Shown: piece by piece, positions 8,128 to 16,728 of the stretch | How positions within the stretch are numbered: the stretch's first letter is position 1 | Layout of the letters: each line of letters opens with the position of its first letter | The notes under the pieces: generated by a model | The model's database searches: none | Told to the model about the DNA's origin: nothing | Seen by the model: only the letters and a program-made list of their open reading frames with translations | From: Streptomyces triculaminicus | GTDB lineage: Bacteria > Actinomycetota > Actinomycetes > Streptomycetales > Streptomycetaceae | Length of the DNA: 32,910 bases | NCBI RefSeq assembly: GCF_017349075.1 | Contig: NZ_JAFMOF010000010.1 | Coordinates: forward strand, 1-32,910 | Direction of reading: 5' to 3' | Program-made: the position numbers and the translations under genes

Positions 8128-8614
8128 ACCAAGGAAATGCCCAGATCACAGCCTTCTGCAACACGCTTTAAGTGAGCATCAGCCACAGCCACGTCACCAG
8201 CCACATCAGCATCGGGGGCGCTGCGGCAACAGCGCCCCCGATCAATAAATCCAGGTGTCCGGACCAAGGTCACCCGGCAGCCTCGCCTGATGAGCGATTA
8301 CCAGCTCCATTGGCTCCCAGCCAGCGCCGATCGGCAAGCCTCGCTATCCAGATCGCTCTGAGCTGCGGCTTTCACCAGGGTTTTTCACACATCTGAGAGA
8401 CGCTTGGCGCCCCCTTCTCAGTCGCCCACGATGTCTTTACGCCATGCCGGTGACGGCAATCACCGACGCGCCCCCTTGGGGGCTGGCGGTCATCGTCCGG
8501 ACCACGTGGGGGGAACCCCGATGGAACCGCAGAACCGGCAGCCGGAGCAACAGCTCCGCCTCGCCGCACTACTGGACCGCTTCATCATCCAGAGGAGAAG
8601 AACGGGGACAGGGA
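8128..8614. other. Non-coding stretch with IS edge and hairpin
   Basis: Between the IS5-type remnant and the zinc-ribbon pseudogene I see the probable outer edge of the IS (to about 8170), a strong hairpin at 8211-8242, and less GC-rich sequence than in the surrounding genes. A short in-frame stretch from ATG 8521 (MEPQNRQPEQQLRLAAL) has a purine-rich leader and could be the original N terminus of the following broken gene. No independent gene is supported. Confidence 0.4.
8211..8242. terminator. Perfect 12-bp stem-loop, terminator-like
   Basis: ATCGGGGGCGCT (8211-8222) and AGCGCCCCCGAT (8231-8242) are exact reverse complements around an 8-base loop. No T-run follows on the plus strand (CAATAAAT), which is common for Streptomyces hairpin terminators. 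It could end transcription from either side of this scarred region. Confidence 0.55.
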
Positions 8615-9070
8615 ATGATCAACTCCTGCCCCCGCTGCACCACCCCGCTTCCCTCTGGGCAGCAGGGCTTCTGCAGCAAGTGCGGGCGCCCACCCGGCCG
8701 CCCCCGGCACACGTCCGCGCCAGCACTCCGGAACTGCAGCACCTGGTTGAGCAACTGCGAGCCCTCATCAGCACGACTGGTATCCCACGCCGGCAACTGG
8801 CCAGGGCCATCTATTGCAGTGGGGCAACACTCTCGCGCGACCTCTCCGGCGAACGATGCCCCACCTGGTGGTAGACCTCGGCCATCGTCATAGCCTGCGA
8901 CGACCAAGCCGATCTGGCCCCATGGGGGGCACGCTGGGAAAAGGCACACAGGGGACCCTCCCCCTTCCCGGGACAGCGCCTACGGCTCCCGCCTACGCCC
9001 CACACTGGTGGCACTTGCAGTGTTGCTCGCCATCGCTCTGATCGTCTTCGGCGCCGTACAGGTCCTCTGA
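8615..9070 (+). pseudogene. Zinc-ribbon / XRE-like HTH / membrane-anchor protein, broken
   Basis: From ATG 8615 (leader GGGGACAGGGA) the protein starts MINSCPRCTTPLP...FCSKCGRP, a four-cysteine zinc ribbon. After a frame change near 8700 it reads ELQHLVEQLRALI and RRQLARAIYCSGATLSRDLSG, a helix-turn-helix of the type found in Streptomyces XRE-like proteins. An in-frame TAG at 8872-8874 follows. The same frame continues AIVIACDDQADLAPWGARWE. After another shift near 8985 it ends with the membrane helix LVALAVLLAIALIVFGAVQV and TGA 9068-9070. The intact ancestor would be a membrane-tethered DNA-binding protein with an N-terminal zinc ribbon. Two frame changes and one stop mark it as a pseudogene. 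Confidence 0.6.
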
Positions 9071-9079
9071 GTCCCAGGC

Positions 9080-9107
9080 TTCGAGGTGTCTCACGAGACA
9101 CCTCGAA
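9080..9107. repeat. 28-base near-perfect palindrome
   Basis: The 13-mer TTCGAGGTGTCTC at 9080-9092 is mirrored exactly by GAGACACCTCGAA at 9095-9107, with two central bases. It lies ten bases after the stop of the HTH/membrane pseudogene and abuts the DNA-ligase remnant. It could be a terminator hairpin, a dimeric protein operator, or a recombination site at the junction of two unrelated fragments. Confidence 0.75.
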
Positions 9108-9502
9108 CTCTGGAGAAGGACGGGTACATGTGCCTCGTCTTCACTCCAAACCGAGCCGGCGGCAGCTGCCCCCCACTTGTCGCGGACGGTGAGCTGGTGG
9201 TGCGGGAGGCGGGGGCGCTGTCTTTCGAGGCACTGCAGCGTCGGGCGGCGGTCGGCCGACGTGACGTGCCCCGGCTCGCGGAATCCCTGCCCGCGCACGT
9301 CATTGTCTTCGACGCCCTCCAGCTCGACGGCCAGGAGCTGCTCGGCCGCCCTTACCGCGAGCACCGCGCCCTGCTGGAGGCGTTGTTCACCGCGAGCCTG
9401 GCGCCCCCGTGGACGCTGTGCTCGATGACCACCGACGTCGACAAGGCGCAGCGGTGGATGAGCACCTGGACCCAGGTCCCCGGCGTGGAAGGCGTTTTGT
9501 AG
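9107..9502 (+). pseudogene. ATP-dependent DNA ligase fragment
   Basis: The segment DGELVVREAGALSFEALQRR, then AESLPAHVIVFDALQLDGQE and GRPYREHRALLEALF, is characteristic of the adenylation domain of LigD/LigC-type ATP-dependent ligases. The nucleotidyl-lysine motif is damaged: 'LEKDGY' has K-D-G instead of K-x-D-G. The roughly 30 residues that normally separate it from DGELV are missing. Translation stops at TAG 9500-9502 after VPGVEGVL, before the distal ligase motifs and the OB domain. It is a decayed piece of a repair ligase gene with no neighbouring Ku or polymerase gene. Confidence 0.75.
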
Positions 9503-9622
9503 CTAGTGCTCGGCGCTGACCGGTCGACCACTTTGGTACCGCTCCCGGGAACGGGTGGAGGGGTGGCCCGCGCCGGGGACCCGTCATGATCATCCGGGCT
9601 GCGGTACCGCCATCTGTAGGGC

Positions 9623-10550
9623 TCAGCGCGACTCGAAGTGGTCACCGGCCACTGATGCGTCCCGTGGCGCGGATTCGAGCCGAGTCGCTTGGTCGGCTCG
9701 CGGGGCGGTCATGTCGAGCAGGAGCATCGCGTCGTGGTCGGGCGTGCCGGGCTCTGCGGTGTAGACGCCCATGCGCTGGCCGGGGGTGCCTTCGAGGGTC
9801 ATCCCCTGGAAAGAGAGGGTGATCGCGCCGACCTGGGGGTGCTGGAAGGTCTTCGTGGTGACCTTGCGGCCGGTGACGTCGTAGCGATCCCAGAGCTTGG
9901 CGAAGGCCGGGCTCTTGAGGAGGAGCTCTCCGACGAGCTGGGTGAGGTCGGGAGCGTCGGGATCGGTGCCGGCCAGGGCACGCAGGCGGGAGACGCAGTG
10001 GCGGATCTGGTTTTCCCAGTCGGGGAAGAGATCGCGGGCGGCGGGGTGGAGGAAGAGGTAGCGGCCGAGGTTGCGCTGGGTGGCGGGCCAGTCCTCGATG
10101 CCGGGGTAGAGGGCGAGGCCGCCGGGGTTGTGGGCGAGGACGTCCATGCTGCGGCTGACGACGTAGGCCGGGTTCGGGCGGACCGTCTCCAGCAGCAGTT
10201 TCAGGTGGGGGCGCACGGTGCGGCTCGGCGCGGGGGCGCTGTGGGGGAGGTAGCGGGCGGCGCGGACGGCGAGGTCGCGCAGGTGCTGGTGTTCGGCGTC
10301 GTCGAGCTGCAGGGCGCGGGCGAGCGTCGACGACCGCGGGGCTGGGCCGGGTCTCCTTGCCGCGTTCCAGGCGGGTGTAGTAGTCGATGCTGACGCCGGC
10401 GAGGGGTGGCGAGTTCTTCGCGGCGCAGGCCGGGGGTGCGGCGCACGCGCCGGGGCCGGGGGTGAGGCCGGCGGACTGGGGGCTGGTCTGGGTGCGGCGG
10501 GCGCGCAGGAAGCGTCCCAGTTCGTCGCCGCTGTGCTGCTCGGGTGCCAT
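9623..10550 (-). pseudogene. XRE-family regulator with MmyB-like ligand domain, frameshifted
   Basis: The gene starts at ATG 10550 (MAPEQHSGDELGRFLRARR). Its HTH is spread over two frames: RRTPGLRREELAT in one, LAGVSIDYYTRLERGKETRP in the other. After a third slip near 10330 the frame reads LARALQLDDAEHQHLRDLAV and then the intact MmyB-like domain (NPAYVVSRSMDVLAHNPGG, DWPATQRNLGRYLFLHP, GVYTAEPGTPDHDAMLLLD) to the stop at 9623. Members of this family are small-molecule-responsive repressors, often divergent from oxidoreductase genes, as here. Three one-base shifts in GC-rich runs could be assembly errors or decay; apart from them the protein looks complete. Confidence 0.75.
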
Positions 10551-10750
10551 GAGGCCTGTGTCCCTCCGCCGCGAGTGCGGCACGCCGGTGGTGGGGGGCC
10601 CTGTCACACCCTGGCAGATCTCGGCCTGCCTGCGACGGACGCGAGGGGGCAGGGTGGATGGTGTCGCCAGATGCCCCGCGTCCTGCGGGGCGGCGGCGTG
10701 CCCGGGCCAGGCCCCGGCGCACAGCCCTCGAGCCGCGGAAGGTGATGACG

Positions 10751-11122
10751 ATGTCGCAGTGGAACGGCTCGGACCTGGAGAAGGTCGGCGCGGCCGAGGA
10801 GCTGGAGCTGGCCTCCGAACGGCCCAACGGCACCCTGCGCGATGCGGTGACGATGTGGGTGGTGCGCTCCGGGGACAGGCTGTACGTCCGCTCGGTCAAG
10901 GGCACCGACGGCCCGTGGTGGCGCGGAACCCAGTCCCGGAGCCGGGGCCGCATCGAGGCCGGCGGTGTGGAGCGGGACGTCGCCTTCCACCCGGTTGACC
11001 CGGGCGAGTACGCGGGCGTGGACGCCGCATACCGGGAGAAGTACGGCCGGTACACGAGCATCGGCGAGCACGTCCTGACGGATGCCGCCCGCGCCTCCAC
11101 CCTGCGCCTCGAACCGCGCTGA
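10751..11122 (+). CDS. DUF2255 family protein
   Basis: This 123-residue protein matches DUF2255 along its length: W-N-G-S-D-L near the start, then VTMWVVRSGDRLYVRSVKG, the W-W-R-G segment, IEAGGVERDVAF and AAYREKYGRY. The biochemical role of the family is unknown; members are often encoded beside oxidoreductases. ATG 10751 was chosen because GGAAGG at 10737-10742 lies eight bases upstream; ATG 10745 would be too close. It opens a rightward set with the alcohol dehydrogenase and faces the XRE/MmyB regulator gene 200 bases away. Confidence 0.85.
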   Translation: MSQWNGSDLEKVGAAEELELASERPNGTLRDAVTMWVVRSGDRLYVRSVKGTDGPWWRGTQSRSRGRIEAGGVERDVAFHPVDPGEYAGVDAAYREKYGRYTSIGEHVLTDAARASTLRLEPR

Positions 11123-11203
11123 CCCCGATGGCCGCCCCACCAGCGGGACGGCCATCGCCCCAGCTCGCAGAGCATTCACAAGCCACGAAAGGCAAGATCT
11201 TCC

Positions 11204-12241
11204 ATGCGTGCCACCTTCATGTACGGGCCCGGCGACGTCAGGGTCGAGGACGTCCCCGACCCGGTCATCGTGGAGCCCACGGACGCGGTCGTCCGGATCA
11301 CCCTTGCCTGCGTGTGCGGCTCGGACCTGCACCCTTACCACTCCATGGACAAGAGCGACCAGGGCGCCCCGATGGGGCACGAGTTCCTCGGTGTCGTGGA
11401 GGAGACCGGCTCGGAGGTCCGCGGTCTCAAACGCGGCGACTTCGTGGTCTCCCCGTTCGCGTACGCGGACAACACCTGCCCGATCTGCCGGGACGGCTTC
11501 CACACCGCCTGCCCGCACGGCGGCTGGTACGGGGCCGGCGGTGTCGGCGGCGCGCAGGCCGAGGCAGTCCGGGTGCCGCAGGCCGACGGCACGCTGGTGA
11601 AGATTCCCGCCGACGTGGACAAGGCGCTGCTGCCCTCGCTGCTGGCGTTGAGCGACGTGTACCTGACGGGCCACCACGCCGCGCACATGGGCAGGGTCGA
11701 GCCCGGCAAGACGGTGACGGTGATCGGCGACGGCGCGGTGGGCCTGTCCGCGGTGCTGGCGGCCAGGCGCATGGGCGCCGAGAAGATCATCTTGATGGGC
11801 CGGCACACCTCCCGTACTGACCTGGGCCGCGAGTGGGGCGCCACCGACGTGGTCGCCGAGCGCGGCGAGGAGGGCATCTCGAAGGTGAAGGACCTCACCG
11901 GCGGCGAGGGCTCGCACGTGGTGCTGGAGGCCGTGGGCCTGATGCCTGCTTACGAGCAGGCGTACGGCGTCGTGCGCCCCGGCGGGGTCATCTCCCGCGT
12001 CGGCGTCCCCCAGTACGAGGAGGCACCCGTCGGCTTCGGGTCGCTGTTCGGGAAGAACGCCCAGCTGGCCGGAGGCCCCGCCCCGGTGCGCGCCTACCTG
12101 GAGCCCGCCATCGCCGACGTGCTCGCCGGCCGCATCGACCCGGGCCGCGTCTTCGACGCCGAGGTCCCCCTCGACCGGGTCGCGGACGCCTATAAGGCGA
12201 TGGACGACCGCAGCCGGCTGAAGGTGCTGGTGCGCCCGTGA
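11204..12241 (+). CDS. Zinc-dependent alcohol dehydrogenase (MDR superfamily)
   Basis: This 345-residue medium-chain dehydrogenase oxidises or reduces an alcohol/aldehyde with NAD(P). Visible features are the catalytic zinc region CGSDLHPYH and GHEFLG, the cysteine cluster of the structural zinc lobe (CPICRDGFHTAC), the Rossmann motif VIGDGAVG, and the C-terminal DAYKAMDDR. The tetrol-like first lobe resembles Streptomyces threonine/sorbitol-dehydrogenase-like enzymes, but the substrate is not predictable. The stop TGA overlaps the GTG of the following carboxymuconolactone-decarboxylase-like gene (GTGA), showing an operon. Control by the neighbouring XRE regulator is plausible from the divergent layout. 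Confidence 0.88.
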   Translation: MRATFMYGPGDVRVEDVPDPVIVEPTDAVVRITLACVCGSDLHPYHSMDKSDQGAPMGHEFLGVVEETGSEVRGLKRGDFVVSPFAYADNTCPICRDGFHTACPHGGWYGAGGVGGAQAEAVRVPQADGTLVKIPADVDKALLPSLLALSDVYLTGHHAAHMGRVEPGKTVTVIGDGAVGLSAVLAARRMGAEKIILMGRHTSRTDLGREWGATDVVAERGEEGISKVKDLTGGEGSHVVLEAVGLMPAYEQAYGVVRPGGVISRVGVPQYEEAPVGFGSLFGKNAQLAGGPAPVRAYLEPAIADVLAGRIDPGRVFDAEVPLDRVADAYKAMDDRSRLKVLVRP

Positions 12242-12708
12242 CCGCCACCCGCAAGCCCAACGATGCCGCGACCGCCGCGCACGAGCGGCTCTTCCCCGGC
12301 CACATCTCCACCCTCGCCGTCACCGACCCGGAGCTGATCGCGTACTTCGACGACTTCGCCTTCGACGAGGTCCAGCGCCACACCGGCGCCGTGGACGAGC
12401 GCACCCGGCTGATGACGCAGCTCGCCGCGATGATCGCCGTCGGCGCGGTGGCGTAGTACCGGGTGATGCTCGGCGAGGCCCTCACCGACGGAGTCACCCC
12501 GGTCGAGGCGAAGGAGATCGTGTACCAGGCCCTGCCGTACGCCGGGATGGCGAGGGTCTTCGACTTCCCGCACGCCACCAACGAGGTGCTCACCGCCCGC
12601 GGCGTGGAGCTGCCCTTGGGCCAGTCCACCACCGGCCCGGACACCCGCAGGGCGGACGGCCTGGCAGTGCAGAAGCACATCGTCGGCGAGAAGACGGTGG
12701 ACGCCATG
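12238..12708 (+). pseudogene. Carboxymuconolactone-decarboxylase-family gene, broken
   Basis: From GTG 12238, coupled to the dehydrogenase stop, the frame encodes HERLFPGHISTLAVTDPEL and TRLMTQLAAMIAVGAVA. It then hits TAG at 12454-12456. The same frame continues YRVMLGEALTDGVTPVEAKE and IVYQALPYAGMARVFDFPHA, the second half of a CMD/AhpD-like all-alpha domain, to GEKTVDAM at 12708. There homology ends abruptly in unrelated sequence. The TAG replaces a residue that is usually Glu or Gln. A premature stop plus loss of the 3' end make it nonfunctional, although a 72-residue N-terminal peptide could still be made. Confidence 0.8.
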
Positions 12709-12852
12709 TCCTTCTCCGAGAGCATCCATCTTGTGGGTGGACTCACGACAGGAAACTTCGGGCGGGGTCAGAGGGTGTCCGCGCCGGCGCCCAGGCATGT
12801 GATCAGGAATATCCGGGGCTGTCGGGGCAGTGGCTGTGCGGGTGGCGGGTTC

Positions 12853-14268
12853 TCAGCTGCCGCGGCGTACCCGGGCCGCCTTGCGGGCCTCGGCGAGCTT
12901 GCGGGCCTCGCTTGCCTTGCGGGACTTGCCGCCGGTGCCGCGGGAGGCGTCCTTGCTGGTGCCCAGGCCACGGAAGGGGGCGTTGGTGTTCTTGGCCCGG
13001 GGTGCGGCGGGCCCGCCGTCGATCGGGGTGCCGGAGGGGGCCTTGGCGCCGGTGATCCGGCTCAGCTCCGCCTCACCCGAGCGCACCTTGGTGACCGTCG
13101 GCTCTACGCCGGCCTCGGCCATCAGCCGGCTCGTCTCGCGGCGCTGGGCCGACAGCACCAGCGTGACGACAATGCCGGACCGACCGGCCCGGGCGGTGCG
13201 GCCCGCTCGGTGCAGATAGTCCTTAGGGTCGGTGGGCGGGTCGACGTTGACCACAAGATCGAGGTCGTCGACGTGCAGACCACGGGCCGCGACATTGGTC
13301 GCCACCAGGACAGTGATCTGGCCGTTCTTGAACTGCGCGAGGGTCCGCGTGCGCTGCGGCTGGGACTTGCCACTGTGCAGGGCCGCGGCGTGCACTCCGC
13401 TGGCCCGCAGATGCCGGGTGAGCTGGTCGACCGCGTGCTTGGTGTCCAGGAACAGCAGTACGCGGCCGTCGCGGGCGGCTATCTCCGTGGTGACGGCGTA
13501 CCGGTCGGGGCCGTGGACGACCAGCACATGGTGGTCCATCGTCGTGACAGCGCCCGCGGACGGGTCGGCCGAGTGGACGAGGGGGTCGTGGAGGTAGCGG
13601 CGGACCAGGTGGTCGACGTCGCGGTCCAGGGTGGCCGAGAACAGCATGCGCTGGCCGTCTGGGTGCACCTGGTCGAGTGCCTCGGTGACCTGCGGCAGGA
13701 AGCCCATGTCGCACATCTGGTCGGCCTCGTCGAGGACGGTGATCCGTACCCGCCCCAGGCGGCAGGCTCCGCGCTTGATGAGGTCGTGCAGGCGGCCGGG
13801 GGTGGCGACGACGACCTCGGCCCCGTCGCGCAGCGCGGCGCTCTGCCGGCCGATCGACATGCCGCCGACGACCGTGGCCATCCGCAGCCGGAGCGCGTCA
13901 GCATACGGGGCGAGTGCCTCGGTGACCTGCTGGGCAAGCTCCCGGGTGGGCACCAGGACCAGAGCAAGCGGCTGCTTCGGCTCCGCGCGTCGCCCGGCCG
14001 TCCGTGCGAGCAGCGGCAGGCCGAAAGCGAGCGTCTTGCCCGATCCCGTGCGCCCGCGCCCCAGGACGTCGCGCCCCGCCAGGGCGGCGGGCAGCGTGGC
14101 CGCCTGGATCGGGAAGGGCTCGCGCAGTCCGTGCTCGGTGAGCGCGCGCAGCACCGCGGCCGGCAGTCCCAGATCGGCGAAGGAGGCCACCGGGGCCACC
14201 TCCGGGGCCAGGGGCACAGGCCGGGCGAGGTCGCCGTGGGAGGTGGCGGGGCGGTCCAGGTGGTTCAT
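12853..14268 (-). CDS. DEAD-box ATP-dependent RNA helicase
   Basis: This 471-residue helicase unwinds RNA or remodels ribonucleoproteins using ATP. All core motifs are visible in order: Q motif (PFPIQAATLP, about residue 51), Walker A (RGRTGSGKT, about 71), PTRELAQQ, TPGRL, DEAD, SAT, then in the second RecA lobe ATNVAARG and HRAGRTARAG. The C-terminal tail is basic and low-complexity (KSRKASEARKLAEARKAARV), probably an RNA-binding extension. ATG 14268 has GGAAGG eight bases upstream. The long AC-rich leader would suit cold- or stress-responsive control, as known for relatives, but no specific element is proven. It appears monocistronic and intact between broken neighbours. Confidence 0.92.
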   Translation of the reverse strand: MNHLDRPATSHGDLARPVPLAPEVAPVASFADLGLPAAVLRALTEHGLREPFPIQAATLPAALAGRDVLGRGRTGSGKTLAFGLPLLARTAGRRAEPKQPLALVLVPTRELAQQVTEALAPYADALRLRMATVVGGMSIGRQSAALRDGAEVVVATPGRLHDLIKRGACRLGRVRITVLDEADQMCDMGFLPQVTEALDQVHPDGQRMLFSATLDRDVDHLVRRYLHDPLVHSADPSAGAVTTMDHHVLVVHGPDRYAVTTEIAARDGRVLLFLDTKHAVDQLTRHLRASGVHAAALHSGKSQPQRTRTLAQFKNGQITVLVATNVAARGLHVDDLDLVVNVDPPTDPKDYLHRAGRTARAGRSGIVVTLVLSAQRRETSRLMAEAGVEPTVTKVRSGEAELSRITGAKAPSGTPIDGGPAAPRAKNTNAPFRGLGTSKDASRGTGGKSRKASEARKLAEARKAARVRRGS

Positions 14269-14984
14269 GAAGAGCCTTCCGTATGGGGACGTACCGAGGA
14301 AGGCCCGGCAGGAATGAGCACCCGGCCAACAAGATGAACAAGGGAAACCGGACGAACGGAAACACCATCCGTCACGATCGTGCAAACATTCGACGCTAAC
14401 ATGCGGTGACAATTCGACCCGGCCCGGCTCTGTGACGCCGATCGCTGTCCTGGCATCGGCGAGCGGCGCCGATTAAGCCGGTGATGCGCCTTGGAACCAC
14501 GGCAGACGGTGTGCCCGTCCCATCCGCCTTGCGGCCGGGACGACCTGCGCCGGACCGCTCGGTGCGATACAGACCGCCCCGGCACGGCTCTGGCGGGCCA
14601 GCCCGGGCCGTGCTCGGTTGCCGGGGAGAAGGGGCTGCTGTGCCCGCTCGTCAGCCCAGACACAGTGCGGTGCCGCCGCGTCACGGCCCCAGGGCTTCCT
14701 GGGGCAGCCTCTTTCGGAGGCATTGGATCGACACGCCTGATGTTGTGCGGCTGGGTGCGGTGGGAGCTTGGTGCGATGGACCGGGCCCAGCACCGGCGAG
14801 CGGCTGGGGCCGTTGATCCGCATGCTGCATGTGCGCGCGGGGTTGCGGACGATGGGCGAGGCGATGCAACAGACCACCGATGCGCCCATCCGAGTACCTT
14901 CCGGACGCCCCCGAGCGAGGGACACGCGGTGGGGGGTATGTCGTCTCGCACGATGTGACCTTGGGATCCATGAGGAGATCAGCC
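14269..14984. other. Long intergenic region
   Basis: These ~715 bases include the helicase leader (to about 14420) and about 550 bases with no recognisable gene on either strand. Frames are open by GC bias only. A short segment near 14805-14870 reads GERLGPLIRMLHVRAGLRTM and might be a degraded regulator N terminus, but there is no support beyond that resemblance. Confidence 0.35.
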
Positions 14985-15269
14985 ATGTACGCCGTGCTCC
15001 GACGCTATGAAGGGGTGACTGATCCTGCCGAGGCGGGACGGCGAGTGAACGAGGGATTCGTGCCTCTTCTCCGCCAGGTGCCGGGATTCGTGGCCTACTA
15101 CTGGGTTGACGCGGGAGATGGATTGATGGTCTCTACCAGCGTCTTTGAAGACCAAGCCGGGGCCGAAGAGTCGGTCAAGAGGGCGGCGGACTTCGTACGG
15201 GACAACCTCGCGTCACTGCTACCCAACCCTCCCCAGGTCACGGCCGGCCAGGTTGTGGCTGCTGGGTAA
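14985..15269 (+). CDS. Small ABM-like (antibiotic-biosynthesis-monooxygenase fold) protein
   Basis: This 94-residue protein reads MYAVLRRYEGVTDPAEAGRR, then a middle part with VPLLRQVPGFVAYYWVDAGD and VSTSVFEDQAGAEESVKRA. The pattern (beta strand, helix, 'PGF..YYW', strand 'STSVFED', helix with E/A-rich residues) fits the dimeric alpha-beta barrel group that includes ABM-domain proteins. Such proteins may be monooxygenases or simple binding proteins. ATG 14985 is preceded by GAGGAG at 14972-14977, a strong site. It stands alone between non-coding stretches. The exact family is an inference from pattern. Confidence 0.7.
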   Translation: MYAVLRRYEGVTDPAEAGRRVNEGFVPLLRQVPGFVAYYWVDAGDGLMVSTSVFEDQAGAEESVKRAADFVRDNLASLLPNPPQVTAGQVVAAG

Positions 15270-15827
15270 CGGTCTCCGGAGAGGCACTGGATCCACGTCC
15301 CCTCCATGCCGGTGACCTGGCCTTTCAAGCAACTGCGGGCAGCGCCATTTCCGGAGATCCTCATCATTCACGTCCGCGAGTACGCCCTGCAGCTGTCCTG
15401 GCTGGTCACTGCGTCCCTTGTTGACGCGAACGAGACGGAAGAAGCCGCCGTACAAACACACGCACCGCATGAGCGAGATGGCAGCCCTCGATCCCCATCA
15501 ACGCGCGCGGCCGATCGTGGCGACGTGGTCCTCGCCGCTCTGCGGCATCGTCGCCGTCCCTCCCGAGACCGCGGTCAAGCACGGTCCGCTCGGCGGCCCG
15601 GCTTGGTGGTGCGGAGGAAGTTGGTGCCGTTGTCCGGCGTGTCGAGGATAGCCGCGGCTCGGGGCCGGGACGGTGTGGCGGGCCGCTGCCTGCGGCCGTG
15701 GCGCCCGCGCACCAAGCACGGGCGGTGGACCGGTGGCCGTTCCGCTGGCCCAGGTTCCACCAGGGCCAGCGCCGCCTCGTCCAGGTGGGCAGTGCGTACG
15801 GGCGTGGTGCTGGGGCTACGACCCTGG
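15270..15827. other. Intergenic region without recognisable genes
   Basis: About 560 bases lie between the ABM-like gene and the secreted protein remnant. Open frames exist on both strands but none has a ribosome site, a domain pattern or Streptomyces-like codon preference that I can recognise. Confidence 0.35.
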
Positions 15828-16333
15828 CTAGGTCACGACGGGGATCTCGAACGGCTTGCGGTTGTTCGTCTTGTTTCTGTCGTCGATGCTGCTCACGGAT
15901 ACCGAGCCGCCGGTGAGCGTGCTGGGAGCGGGGACGTCGTTGTCCAGGCGGACAGGGACGACAGCCGTCGCCGACTCGGACGCGTCCAGGCCGGGCGGGA
16001 AAGTACAGCGCACCCGGGGGCCGCTCCCGAAGACGAAGCAGTTCGCGGGGAAGAACGTTCCTCAGGCGTGACGCCCTTGGGCAGGGTGACGGTGAATTTG
16101 CTGGCGGTCCGTTCGGGTCCGGTGTTGGCGACGAAGCCGCGCACGGTGGTGGTGCCGCCGGGCGCGGCTTCGTCCGGGTCGATCCGGGCGACTCTCAGGT
16201 CGGAGTTGGACGGCCGGACGGCCGCCGCCGTGGTCACGGGCACCACGGCAGCCATCAGAGCCGCACCGGCGACCAACGTCCCTCGGTGCGTGCGGCGCGA
16301 GCGGCGGTTGTCCATCGTTGCGAGGGTGGCCAT
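15828..16333 (-). pseudogene. Secreted CARDB/DUF11-like protein, frameshifted
   Basis: From ATG 16333 (AGGTG seven bases upstream) the protein has an Arg-rich start, a signal sequence GTLVAGAALMAAVVPVTTAA, and a domain reading DLRVARIDPDEAAPGGTTTV and GFVANTGPERTASKFTVTLP. That is the strand pattern of CARDB/DUF11-type Ig-like domains found on exported proteins. Near 16060 the frame shifts by one base and then continues FFPANCFVFGSGPRVRCTF and VPVRLDNDVPAPSTLTGGSV, ending RKPFEIPVVT at TAG 15828. Joined, the two halves make a smooth domain with a CysX-Cys pair. A single-base error, or a very recent mutation, is therefore the likely explanation. Confidence 0.7.
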
Positions 16334-16582
16334 GCGGTCACCTGCCGTGCCGTTATGGCGCGGATCCGGAGCGCCCCGACGCACCTTCGCGTGCTGCTGA
16401 TTGTCGTTTCTCTGCCGGTGCAGCACGGCCAGGTGAGGCCGTTTCACTCGATAGGACGAGGCCCCGCCCAGGCGGACGAAGCGCTCGCAAGCCGCTTACC
16501 ACCAGCGCATGCATTCCCTACCTGATCTGCGACGTCCCCGCCAACGCGATCCCCGACTGATCCCGGACCCCTGGCCCCGGAA

Positions 16583-16690
16583 ATGGCCGCCTGCAAGGCC
16601 GTCGACGAGCTCGCCAAGGCCGTGGAGCGGACCTTCCGCACCCGCCCCGATGCCCCGACCATGCCAGGCTTCCCCGGCATCGGGGCCCAT
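16583..16690 (+). pseudogene. Possible IS110-family transposase scrap
   Basis: A short stretch (AVDELAKAVERTFRTRPDAP, then TMPGFPGIGA) resembles the 'helix...HPdA..l.SlPGiG' segment of the C-terminal Transposase_20 domain of IS110-family enzymes. Nothing else of the element is recognisable. Only about 35 codons support the call. Confidence 0.35.
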
Positions 16691-16728
16691 AGCCGGCGGT
16701 GGCGCAGGGGCCGGCCCGTGGTGGCTCC

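Noticed and set aside
12463..14337. A 624-residue rightward open frame through this region
   Set aside because: After the first 82 codons (CMD remnant) it runs antisense to the clearly real DEAD-box helicase and has shadow composition.
15306..16400. A 364-residue rightward open frame
   Set aside because: It covers a gene-free stretch and the antisense of the secreted CARDB-like gene, has no ribosome site and no domain pattern.
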